A stretch of DNA of 64,000 bases from Gilvimarinus sp. DA14 (GTDB lineage: Bacteria; Pseudomonadota; Gammaproteobacteria; Pseudomonadales; Cellvibrionaceae), in the NCBI RefSeq assembly GCF_024204685.1, contig NZ_CP100350.1:2458501-2522500 (forward strand), written 5' to 3'. The position numbers were made by a program, and so were the translations under genes. This document shows, piece after piece, positions 49,336-57,581 of this stretch; position 1 is the first letter of the stretch, and every line of letters starts with the position of its first letter. The notes beneath the pieces were generated by a model that was not told the origin of the DNA, ran no database searches, and saw only the letters and a program-made list of their open reading frames with translations.

Positions 49336-51660
49336 TTATTTAACTTTATTTCTATCGATTTCAATGTGAAAAAAACCAGGATCACTGTCTATATTTTGGC
49401 AGGAGGAAGATTCAATCGTAGGAGGTGGTTTATGGTTGATCCACTTATCAACAACTTCGGAAGTGCCGCCTTGGCCTTTAGCTTCTTTTCCGTCCCATAG
49501 CGCTATAAGGTCATCGCCAGCTTGACATAAAAATTCGCCCAGTGCGCTATATTGACTCAGTCGCCCTTTGCTGTCTGGTGTCTCTAGATCCATAGGGTCG
49601 TGATATACTGGTGGAAGTTCACAATGCCACGACGCTTTTTTGAATATTTTTAGAAACTCTAATTCGCTCCTTTCATCTACTATACTATCTTTTCCTGAAA
49701 AATCCTGTCGGTAGTATGAATATGGCATGGGTAATATCACTATTAATTTAGCCCCCAATACCTCAATGCAGCGTTCCGCTACCAGCCGGTCCGCGCCTTC
49801 TGCGAGAGCGCTTACTACATGAAAAGTTGAATTCTCATGGGTTCTTTTCAAGTCCTTAAGGCGACTGTCTATCTTCTCGATAAGGCGAGCTTCATAAGCC
49901 TTATCTTGTATGTGAAGCCACCTATGGCCTACAACACAGATTGTCCGAACGCGGGCTAGGCCTTTAGGGGTGCCGCCCGGTAGGATGGGGTGTTCTAGTG
50001 CTTTTTGAAAAATGTTGAAGCTCTCCGAAACCCATTTTATATTGTCGTCTCTACTGGTCTTGGGAAGATTAGCCCATTGCTGTAGTAAAGGATTTTTCTT
50101 TAATATGGTTGACTTTTTCTTACCATAGCGCCAGCCTGATCGTATTCTTTCCGCGTACCATCTGCTGTGTTCGAGAGCCACTAAGTGCTCTTTTTCAGGC
50201 GCTGTTAACTCTATTTCTGAAACGCTATCAACAGTTTCTATCTTGAGCGCGCTGAGCTTGTCTTCCCAGCTTATCGAAGATTTCCTATTAGACTCTCGAA
50301 GCTCGTTAGAAAGTCTACTCCAAGGCTGCCACCCTCCTCTCTGGGATTCAGATTCTTTGATTTTCAGGTGTATTTCCTTTGCCATGTTGTTCATATCGCG
50401 TGACAAAATGGACGCGTAACTAACAAGGTGTTTCTCTGCATAAAAGTCATGAATATTGTTGGGGCCCAATGAAAATATTGATTTTACCGGGTCACTATAA
50501 TAGTCATAGTCTAATCGTGCTCTGATAATTGGCGCCGAAAACAGTGCGTTCGATAGTTGACTTTTGTAGAGGGACGCGGAAAGCCTAACTTGATTTAGTT
50601 CTGGCATTCCAAAAATCACAACCTGAGTGCATTCGGACATGGAGTCTACGACGTCACTTTCAAACGATTCGTCATAGATGCTACTAAAAGTTCTAATGGT
50701 AATATTAGAAATAATACTTAAAGAAGATTTGTCTAAGCTAGATGTTTCTGCGTGAGGTCCGGCATAGATGGTTATTGTAGGGAGTTCACCCTCGGTTAAC
50801 ATGCATAAGTCAATAAACCGATTAACAACACTTTCTATACAGTCACCATCGCTGATAATGACTAAATTTGGACTTGGTTTCCCTTTTATTTTTGTATAAC
50901 GTAAGGGAGGAAAGTTCCTAAAGAGACTTTCGACTGCAATTTGTTGAGCGCTCCAGAGACGAACGTCAATCGCCGAATCACCAGTTAGTTCAGACAGATC
51001 AATATACCCCTCCCTGATTTTAGCGTCAGAAAGGTGAAGAAAAATCTTTATTTTCTCAATCGAATCACACCGAGAATCAATGTGTTTAATCAATGATTTA
51101 GCTAAATATACACTCTGTGAGTCATCTGTAGCACAAACAAATATCGAGTCAGAATGGCTTAGTCCTATGCCACCTAAAAGGTTGCAATCTAAAGTTTCGT
51201 ATTTGTAATGTGCACAATCTGAACGTATGTTCGGACTGCTTTGATTAATTCCAGCACCACATATCTCGAAGAATATACACCTTTTTCCTTTGGCAATGGC
51301 TGATTCCAGTATCGTCTGGGATACGGGCCCGCTACCGAAAATAACGACATGTCCTCTACGTGGCCGGAATATTTTAATTAGCCAGGCCCTGAACCCCGAT
51401 AACAGAACTGCTAAAATAAAACCTACGGTAAAGACAGCCGACCCGAAGCGGCTTATGTTAATTATAATGCTTTCAAAAAAGCTTTTGCTCTCTTGCATTG
51501 TCCAATCTCCCTCGAAGGCAAATAGCCCGAGAGCTCGGTATACATCATTAGCAATGTTTCCCGTGGAGTAAGATGTGGTGGCAATCGCATACACATTAAA
51601 AATTAGCAAAACGGTGAAAGGAAGGTAGGCACGAATTAGGGGGCTACTGGATGCATTCAT
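49336..51660 (-). CDS. Membrane Rossmann (TrkA-N/RCK-like) - RyR - SLOG domain protein
   Basis: The 774-residue protein reads as four parts. First come two transmembrane helices (about 8-28 and 73-95). Next is a TrkA-N/RCK-like nucleotide-binding domain (about 103-260, GHVVIFGSGPVSQTILESA) with a second alpha/beta lobe (about 263-400). A RyR domain follows (about 445-550, EHLVALEHSRWYAERIRSGWRYGKKK). Last is a SLOG domain (about 570-745, RTICVVGHR, VVSALAEGADRLVAERCI, LIALWDG, GQGGTSEVV). RyR and SLOG domains are predicted or shown to bind NAD-derived nucleotides made by TIR enzymes. The protein is thus a candidate membrane effector or channel gated by the adjacent TIR protein. First gene of the three-gene operon; notably A+T-rich. 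Confidence 0.82.
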   Translation of the reverse strand: MNASSSPLIRAYLPFTVLLIFNVYAIATTSYSTGNIANDVYRALGLFAFEGDWTMQESKSFFESIIINISRFGSAVFTVGFILAVLLSGFRAWLIKIFRPRRGHVVIFGSGPVSQTILESAIAKGKRCIFFEICGAGINQSSPNIRSDCAHYKYETLDCNLLGGIGLSHSDSIFVCATDDSQSVYLAKSLIKHIDSRCDSIEKIKIFLHLSDAKIREGYIDLSELTGDSAIDVRLWSAQQIAVESLFRNFPPLRYTKIKGKPSPNLVIISDGDCIESVVNRFIDLCMLTEGELPTITIYAGPHAETSSLDKSSLSIISNITIRTFSSIYDESFESDVVDSMSECTQVVIFGMPELNQVRLSASLYKSQLSNALFSAPIIRARLDYDYYSDPVKSIFSLGPNNIHDFYAEKHLVSYASILSRDMNNMAKEIHLKIKESESQRGGWQPWSRLSNELRESNRKSSISWEDKLSALKIETVDSVSEIELTAPEKEHLVALEHSRWYAERIRSGWRYGKKKSTILKKNPLLQQWANLPKTSRDDNIKWVSESFNIFQKALEHPILPGGTPKGLARVRTICVVGHRWLHIQDKAYEARLIEKIDSRLKDLKRTHENSTFHVVSALAEGADRLVAERCIEVLGAKLIVILPMPYSYYRQDFSGKDSIVDERSELEFLKIFKKASWHCELPPVYHDPMDLETPDSKGRLSQYSALGEFLCQAGDDLIALWDGKEAKGQGGTSEVVDKWINHKPPPTIESSSCQNIDSDPGFFHIEIDRNKVK

Positions 51661-51800
51661 CAGAAATCACTTTCACTGTTAAAGGTTGTTTCAAAACCAT
51701 AGGGGGCAGGTTGAATCTGCACCGTTCGAAGATAAACCTGATTGCTGCCCCACCAAAACTTGAGTACTTGTTTAAGTTTTTCAGACATCGCAGGCGTGAA

Positions 51801-51815
51801 ATCTTGAATTGTAAT
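51801..51815 (-). repeat. Inverted copy of the ACAATTCAAGA repeat at the left edge of the TIR island
   Basis: TCTTGAATTGT here is the exact reverse complement of the core at 47450-47460, so the three-gene island is bracketed by inverted copies of an 11-base core. Confidence 0.5.
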
Positions 51816-52166
51816 TCAGCCTCGCTCTAAGCCTTGAAATATCAAGTTTGTAGAATATTGGCGTAATTGACTGGGGTGTGTGAAGGGAAAAACGTTGCGT
51901 CTATCTGGGCTATATCCGCTATTATCTCACCTTCCTGACTGGTTCAATCGTGCTTATCGTGGCTTGCTTAAAGTAAGCGATTCTGGAGATAAGCCTTACG
52001 CGCTATGCGGCTTAGTGTGCCACGGTGGGTTGGAGCTGACAACCGGGGAGATAGATAGAAGGCTGACTAGGGTTGGCGGTTTTGCGGAATTCTTGAGGGG
52101 CAAAAGCGAAAACGCAAAACAAAGCCCATAGGCATACTTTTACGCTTCACCGTTTGAAGCCAGGTT

Positions 52167-52202
52167 GCACTGACCCTGGGTTTTAGACCACAGGGTCAGT
52201 GC
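52167..52202. terminator. Stem-loop downstream of the large chitinase gene
   Basis: GCACTGACCCTG and CAGGGTCAGTGC form a perfect 12-base stem with a 12-base loop. There is no T run on the minus strand, so it may be a repeat-derived or protective hairpin rather than a standard terminator. Confidence 0.5.
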
Positions 52203-52217
52203 TTGCTGCATTGCGGT

Positions 52218-55118
52218 TTATTGCGGGTTTAAACCTAACTTTTCCAGTACCAAAAAGAAGTTTTCGCGGCGGTCTTCTATGCCGTCAACTTCACCGCTGA
52301 TGGGGCAGGAGGAGTCGGGGCAGCCGCGGTTGACGATGCCGGAGATGTCGTCGATAAACTCGGTGCCTTGCATGCCGCCATCCACATAGGCTTTTAGCTC
52401 GGTCAGGTAGTCCCAGTCACCGTAGGGGCCGCCGTCTACGTTGTAGCCTTGAACGTCGTTCACCCAATAGAACAGGCCTGCAATCCACTTGAGCTCTTTG
52501 TGCTCTTCGGAGGTACAGATCAGCTGCGGGTTGGAGCAGAAGTCCAGGTTGGCGTACAGCGGGTCTGCTGGAGCGGGTGCTACGTTAATACCCTGTTGCA
52601 CTGTGCCCACGGTGGCCGGGTCCACGTGGCTGCGGCCCAAAAAGTGGTTTAGCGTACCGAAGTTCTGGCGGCCTGTGGTTTGAATAACACCACGGCCCCA
52701 CCAGCCACAGCCTTCAACAGACTTACCGGCTGCGCCATTGTGAACAAACTCACCGGCTTTTTGGCCCACATAGACTTTACAGGCATCACGCTCCCACGCT
52801 TGTTTGGAGGTGTCGATACGCTCGGGTGGTTCGGCGCACCAGCCGCCACCGAAGTTCCAGTATCCGACAGCGCCATCAACCAGCAGGCCGGCCTCTTCAA
52901 GTACTGCATCTGGCGCGGCAAACAATGGCGCAGGCGCACCATACCAACCGGCGTGGGTAGTAGCGGTTACTTCCATTTTGGGCGCACGCGGGCAAGAGTA
53001 GGGGTGGTCCTCACCGGTTACCGGGTTCACACCATAGCTGGCGTAATCTTGCTGCAGCTGCCCACAGGATGAACTCAGTGGATAGTCCACAGGGTCACCG
53101 GTACCAATCGACCAGTTGTTTTCGTCGCACGCATTGTAGCGAATGGTTTCTTTCATGCTTTGTGAAAGGAAAGCGGCGATGGCGACCTTTGCGTACTTCT
53201 CATTGGTAGCATCGTCGGCGTTTTCATCCAGCAGCCACAGCTTTTTGCCAGCAATGCCGACGTTATGCATGGAGCTTAACGCCTTCAAGTAGTCGTTCCA
53301 CTTGTAGACGGTAGATGGCGCGTAGGAGCCTTGCGAAACTTCGTAGAGGAAGGCTTCGTTGTTCATGGTTTGCTCGACAGACAGAAGCGTCGCGTTTAAT
53401 GAAGCGTTTGCGGTCAGCTCAAGGTTATCATCCACCGCGCTGCCCTGGCCCTCGTAGTACAGAGGAACGGTTGCCGTTGCATAGTCGGCAATTTTGTTGC
53501 TAAGGCTGGCGCTATCGGCATCGAACAGAACCGCAAATACATTGTGGTGCGCCGCGTGACGCAGTTTACGCTCGGCCGAAGTTTCGCCCAAAAAGTAAGT
53601 GCCGGCCTGAGCCGTTGGTACAGACAGCAAGGCAGGTGACTCGATAAAGTCAGACACTTGTTTTACAAATCGCAAGCCATTGTCCCACTGGTCCGCCGTC
53701 AACGCCGCCGTATCCGTTGTTTTAACGAAGGCGACTATGTCGGCCGCGTTATTGCCGCGATACAGCTCGAAAGAGTAAAGGGCATCTGCCGTCGCTTTAG
53801 AAGCGGCGTTCCAAACACTTCGATAACCCGTGTGGTATTGGTTGGCAAAGCTGCCAATGGTCAGCTCCCAGCCGAACACGGCGTTGGGGGCCAGCTCGTT
53901 AAGGATTAAGTTGTAAGCTTGCACTACGCCTTTGGCATCGTTGCTAAGCCCGCTGGCATCAATTGATGTTGTCGCCGCCGACAGTGCCGCTTGAACATCA
54001 ACGGTACCTAAAGACGCGCCTTTGTCGGCAACAATTGAGTCGAGCAAGTCGCCACGGATAACCACCGTTTTAGTACCGGCGTTTTGCGCTTTGGCAATAG
54101 CGGCTTCAAAGGCGCTGGTTAAATCGGCCGTGCTGGCAACACTGGCCATAGACGCGGTGATGTCAATAATGTCAGGCGCGGTAGCGGGTGTTGCAGCGAC
54201 CACCTGATTGGGCCAGCCGGCCACTTTTAAGCTAACCGGGTCTTTCGGGTTTGGCATAGAAAGCAGGGCCGGGCCACCTTCGGCGGTACCGTCACAGTTA
54301 AGCTCGTGCTGCCAGGTGTCATCGCTACCCGGAACGGTATCTGTGTAGTACTTAGCGCGGTAGGCGATATTGTCGTACACCACCACTTGGTCTTTTTCAG
54401 CGTAATCGGCTTGCGGCCAATTCGGGTACACGGGGTAGTCTGCACACAGCTCACCAACATCCACACTACTCGAGCTTGAAGACGAGCTAGAAACCACGCT
54501 GGATGAGCTGCTGCTAGAGACACTGCTCACACTGGATGATGAGCTGCTACTGGAAACGCTGCTGAGGCTAGATGACGAGCTGCTCGATGAGGACTCGCTG
54601 CCACAACTGGCGCTGCCAATCAGCTTCCAGGGGCCGTAAGCGCCTGCCGTTTGCGGGTCGTCGCCGCGCGTCCACCACTTAGCTTCATAACGAGAACCGC
54701 CGGCGGTGACCTGAGCGCCGCCGGTGTAGGCGATGCTGGCGTCCCAGGCGTTGGCACAGGCGCCGCCCGTTGACGATGACGAAGAACTTACGACGGATGA
54801 ACTGCTAGAAGATACGGATGAGACCGAGCTGGAAGATACGCTCGATTGGCCGCTGCCATCGCACTGGCCCAAATCGGTCCAGGCATTTTCGTAAGCCCAG
54901 CCCGATCCCGGCTCGTAGGCGCCGCCGGTGGAGCACCAGCCGCCAACCTCGCAGCGAAAGGCCTCGCCGTTATGGCGAACCAGATCGCCGTTGGCATAAG
55001 TGGTGTTGGTGTAATCGCTAAGGTTAGCGCAGTCATAGGCCTGAGCCTGCATAGCGGTGCCTGTCCCCACGGTAAGAGACAAAGCAGCCAACAGCTTGCT
55101 CTGTTTGCATAGAGTCAT
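52218..55118 (-). CDS. Very large modular GH19-like chitinase with three chitin-binding modules
   Basis: ATG 55118 has GGGAG upstream; the product has 966 residues. After the signal peptide (about 1-27) comes a CBM73-like module (about 28-90, GGWCSTGGAYEPGSGWAYENAW) and poly-Ser. Then a CBM5/12 module (about 120-170, YEAKWWTRGDDP), a long poly-Ser linker, and a third CBM5/12-like module (about 225-275, YRAKYYTDTVPG). A region of about 370 residues (290-660) has no family I recognise. The C-terminal GH19-like part (about 660-966) has FLSQSMKETIRYN (position of the catalytic Glu) and GWWGRGVIQTTGRQNFGTLNHFLG. Chitin degradation is likely. Two GACAACGTTGTC-type sites lie upstream. Confidence 0.88.
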   Translation of the reverse strand: MTLCKQSKLLAALSLTVGTGTAMQAQAYDCANLSDYTNTTYANGDLVRHNGEAFRCEVGGWCSTGGAYEPGSGWAYENAWTDLGQCDGSGQSSVSSSSVSSVSSSSSSVVSSSSSSTGGACANAWDASIAYTGGAQVTAGGSRYEAKWWTRGDDPQTAGAYGPWKLIGSASCGSESSSSSSSSSLSSVSSSSSSSSVSSVSSSSSSSVVSSSSSSSSSVDVGELCADYPVYPNWPQADYAEKDQVVVYDNIAYRAKYYTDTVPGSDDTWQHELNCDGTAEGGPALLSMPNPKDPVSLKVAGWPNQVVAATPATAPDIIDITASMASVASTADLTSAFEAAIAKAQNAGTKTVVIRGDLLDSIVADKGASLGTVDVQAALSAATTSIDASGLSNDAKGVVQAYNLILNELAPNAVFGWELTIGSFANQYHTGYRSVWNAASKATADALYSFELYRGNNAADIVAFVKTTDTAALTADQWDNGLRFVKQVSDFIESPALLSVPTAQAGTYFLGETSAERKLRHAAHHNVFAVLFDADSASLSNKIADYATATVPLYYEGQGSAVDDNLELTANASLNATLLSVEQTMNNEAFLYEVSQGSYAPSTVYKWNDYLKALSSMHNVGIAGKKLWLLDENADDATNEKYAKVAIAAFLSQSMKETIRYNACDENNWSIGTGDPVDYPLSSSCGQLQQDYASYGVNPVTGEDHPYSCPRAPKMEVTATTHAGWYGAPAPLFAAPDAVLEEAGLLVDGAVGYWNFGGGWCAEPPERIDTSKQAWERDACKVYVGQKAGEFVHNGAAGKSVEGCGWWGRGVIQTTGRQNFGTLNHFLGRSHVDPATVGTVQQGINVAPAPADPLYANLDFCSNPQLICTSEEHKELKWIAGLFYWVNDVQGYNVDGGPYGDWDYLTELKAYVDGGMQGTEFIDDISGIVNRGCPDSSCPISGEVDGIEDRRENFFLVLEKLGLNPQ
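54470..54600 (-). repeat. Ser-codon repeat tract (linker)
   Basis: Low-complexity sequence encodes two poly-Ser linkers interrupted by Val/Leu. A second tract is at about 54775-54845, and a comparable tract in the smaller chitinase gene is at about 14935-15030. Both strands look repetitive but this is coding linker, not CRISPR. Confidence 0.85.
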
Positions 55119-55243
55119 TTTTTGTTCTCCCAAGTCGTTAAAGCTTTAGTCATGGACGGAGCATCGGTGCTCACCCCTATCAACACTCTGCTGGCAACGC
55201 TTGCTCCCATCGGTTACTGATATTTATTGTGTCTGAACCAAGG

Positions 55244-55255
55244 GACAACGTTGTC
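55244..55255. promoter_or_regulatory. GACAACGTTGTC palindrome upstream of the large chitinase gene
   Basis: A perfect palindrome 126 bases before the start codon, followed by ATATATGGGCA, very like the site upstream of the smaller GH19 gene. Confidence 0.7.
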
Positions 55256-55449
55256 ATATATGGGCAAAAAAAAGCGCTGACTACTTGTTATTAATCGGCT
55301 GTACAAGGAATAAGCGAAATCAGTATGCAAACACACGGGTCTAACAACAAGGAATTTTGGCCAAAAAACCGACAAAAACTCGTTAAATGTGTCTTAAGTC
55401 ACATTGATGGGTTTATGGTTATAAAGGTCCGCTTTACCGCAACGATAAA

Positions 55450-55461
55450 GACAGCGTTGTC
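55450..55461. promoter_or_regulatory. Second operator-like site GACAGCGTTGTC
   Basis: One base different from the perfect palindrome and 206 bases from it. Paired sites at this distance suit DNA looping by a LacI-type tetramer. Confidence 0.5.
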
Positions 55462-55670
55462 ATTTTTACGGTTATTTAGGGGTTCGGAGAATTCCTCTCA
55501 AGCCAGTAAAGGCCAAGGGTTAGATTGAACAAACACGCCCCTCGTAGACCGACAAATAGTGCCACCGGTAGAGATCAGCGCAGTGATATTTTGGAGGAAG
55601 GATATTGCTTCTGCACCCGGATGTAAGCCGTCAGGCCCAGCGCCTTAATGTCTCGCTAAACCCAATTTTA

Positions 55671-55892
55671 TTATGTCTTAAGCTCGGCAAGGATTTTTAT
55701 CAACCCATGCATACCAATGGTGGCTCCCAGTATAAAAATCCAGCTAAGAAAATACCGAGGCTTAAAAGGACTTTGAGTGAAATAGTCGCTCATTACCATA
55801 AGCATCACAAGTATTGAAATCAGCCAAGCCAGGCGCACTGTCCAAATAAGCACTATGGTGAAACTGTCTTTGGTATGCGTTTTTGTCGTCAT
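55671..55892 (-). CDS. Small two-helix membrane protein
   Basis: The start at 55892 is chosen over a TTG at 55937 because AAGGA lies just before it. The 73-residue protein has a hydrophilic N-terminus (MTTKTHTKDS) and two helices (IVLIWTVRLAWLISILVMLMVM and YFLSWIFILGATIGMHGLIKIL). No family recognised. Confidence 0.65.
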   Translation of the reverse strand: MTTKTHTKDSFTIVLIWTVRLAWLISILVMLMVMSDYFTQSPFKPRYFLSWIFILGATIGMHGLIKILAELKT

Positions 55893-55968
55893 AGAAATTC
55901 CTTTTTTCAACGAGTAGAGCGAAACCAATCCTTTCAATTAAGGCTTCAAAGTAAGCTATCCAGAAATT

Positions 55969-55988
55969 AGCCGGCTTTACGGCCGGCT
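55969..55988 (-). terminator. GC-rich hairpin after the CBM2 propeller gene
   Basis: AGCCGGC (55969-55975) and GCCGGCT (55982-55988) form a 7-base stem with a 6-base loop; the T run on the minus strand is weak. Confidence 0.55.
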
Positions 55989-56043
55989 GATTGAGTATTA
56001 TTCGTTAACCTCATTTTGTTCACTAAGGCGGATAAAGATAAGA

Positions 56044-57159
56044 TTAACGGCTGGCACAAAACCCTACCGAAGTGTTGGATTGGCCCGGCTGCAAGGTGGC
56101 ATTCCAACTTAACCCAGTAACGCTAAGTGTGTTGCCAGTTTGGCTCCAGCTGCCGCCCCATAAATTACTAATGTCACCGTCTACCTCAAGCTCGACGCTC
56201 CAGGTTTGCGGCTCAGCACTGGTGTTGGTCAACACAAGATTCGCGCAGTAGCCGCTGCCCCAATCTGAGTTTATATTTACACTGGCCGTCACCACAGGAA
56301 CAGGCTCTGCGAGGGCCTCCTGATAGCTAAAAGTTGCAAAGGGGTAGCGCCCCGGGGCAGTAAAGCTGGTAATAAAATCAAACTCAGTTGAGTAGAGCAG
56401 GGCCGTGCTATCGTAAACACTGGAGGCCAAGAGTTTGCCCTGTTGAATATCCAAATCTCCCAAGGCGGAGCCGGTATCAACGGCTTCAAGTAGCTGGCCG
56501 GTCGAATTAAATTTGCTGATCACGCCATTCCAGGCCGCCATATAAATGTTGCCGTCAGCATCGGCGACCACTGCGCGAGACCCGGACGTATGACCGAGAT
56601 CAAGGCTCGACACTACTGACATATCTTCAGGATCTATGATCAGCAAGTCACCATAGGTGTTAGTCAACCCATACAGCAGGCCATCTTCCCCTATTGTTAA
56701 GTCAATAAACTCATACGCGGGTAAAAAGCGCTCGGCAGCAGCCAAATCGGCGGTAAAGCGCACAATGCCTTGCGCTGCGCCACCGCTGCCAGTGCTCATA
56801 TCGCCCACAAAAATGTAATCTTCGGTTGCCGCTATTCCGCCGAATGAAATATTGTTCGCGATTGACCAGCCTTCATACTCGGCGTTCTGCCAAACGCTAC
56901 CATCAAACACACTTAAGGTCGGTGTAAAAACCCCATTGAATACGGCAATCTTCGTTTCTGATATGGCAATAATATCTCTCGCTGTAGCACCCGAGGTGAT
57001 CGCGGGAATTTCTACCGTTTCTAAAAGTTCGCCAGAATACGCATAACGATTGATAGTGTTCTGCGCCGAAACAATTATCGAGTCCAGTTCCAGGGCTTTG
57101 ACCGGAGCAGTAACACTGGCAGCCACAATAGCCGCGCTGAGGGTGAAAATCTTTTTCAT
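56044..57159 (-). CDS. Secreted beta-propeller protein with C-terminal CBM2
   Basis: ATG 57159 with AGGA seven bases upstream gives 371 residues. The signal peptide spans about 1-22 (VKALE). A repeat region (about 25-275) of SMP-30/NHL-like propeller blades follows (GEDGLLYGLTNTYGDLLIIDPEDMSVV, ADADGNIYMAAWNGVISKFNSTGQL). A C-terminal CBM2 module (about 290-371) has NINSDWGSGYCANLVLTNTSAEPQTWSVELEV, closing with VGFCAS, and conserved Trp and a Cys pair. CBM2 binds cellulose, chitin or xylan. The propeller has no obvious glycosidase motif, so its activity is unknown. Confidence 0.8.
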   Translation of the reverse strand: MKKIFTLSAAIVAASVTAPVKALELDSIIVSAQNTINRYAYSGELLETVEIPAITSGATARDIIAISETKIAVFNGVFTPTLSVFDGSVWQNAEYEGWSIANNISFGGIAATEDYIFVGDMSTGSGGAAQGIVRFTADLAAAERFLPAYEFIDLTIGEDGLLYGLTNTYGDLLIIDPEDMSVVSSLDLGHTSGSRAVVADADGNIYMAAWNGVISKFNSTGQLLEAVDTGSALGDLDIQQGKLLASSVYDSTALLYSTEFDFITSFTAPGRYPFATFSYQEALAEPVPVVTASVNINSDWGSGYCANLVLTNTSAEPQTWSVELEVDGDISNLWGGSWSQTGNTLSVTGLSWNATLQPGQSNTSVGFCASR

Positions 57160-57581
57160 TGTAGAATCCTTTTCTAAGTATTTTTTCATAGGAACGATTA
57201 AGCAAGACATACAGAATCGGCCGATCACTGACATATCTGAGACAAGCAAATACTTAACGCCTCGTCACACGATTAGCTGATACGGATATCGCCTGTAAGC
57301 ACTTTAGAAGGAGGGATAGAACGCGAAATACTCTGAAGCGGTTCCATGCTTCCTATCAATAATCCTATGAGTCGGTAATTTGCCTAAATTTTTAACTCTT
57401 GTCTAGCGCTACGTAGCTTCTTGGCGGATTATTAAATCGGTGTTTGTTTTTCGCGTGCACTAAAAGGCCAGGGGAAACCATCGACGTAAAAAATACGTTC
57501 TTACTGAATGTGAATGAGGCTGGTTTAGGAAAATATCGCCCCTGCGATTTGAGTTTTAGTGGTAGCAAGTCGCAAAAGCGA
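57160..57581. other. Intergenic region, nothing convincing seen
   Basis: The region between the CBM2 gene start and the end of the LytTR gene holds only short frames without ribosome sites; it presumably contains the CBM2 gene promoter. Confidence 0.4.

Larger units (their letters stand above)
51661..52217. other. Intergenic region between the TIR island and the large chitinase gene
   Basis: It should contain the TIR operon promoter. It carries an inverted copy of the ACAATTCAAGA repeat (51801-51812) and a strong hairpin (52167-52202). An 83-codon frame on the plus strand (GTG 51880 to 52131) has no recognisable domain and no clear ribosome site, so it is not called. Confidence 0.45.
55119..55670. 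other. Upstream region of the large chitinase gene
   Basis: It carries two palindromes of the GACAACGTTGTC class. Small open frames at 55325 (plus) and 55605 (plus) lack ribosome sites or are antisense to a better gene and are not called. Confidence 0.5.

Noticed and set aside
51880-52131. 83-codon frame downstream of the TIR island promoter side
   Set aside because: No ribosome site, no recognised domain; it might be a decayed gene but there is not enough support.
54460-54850. Repetitive tracts in the large chitinase gene
   Set aside because: They are serine codons of linkers between binding modules, as also seen at 14935-15030.
55605-55817. 70-codon frame on the plus strand
   Set aside because: Antisense to a better-supported small membrane-protein gene with its own ribosome site.
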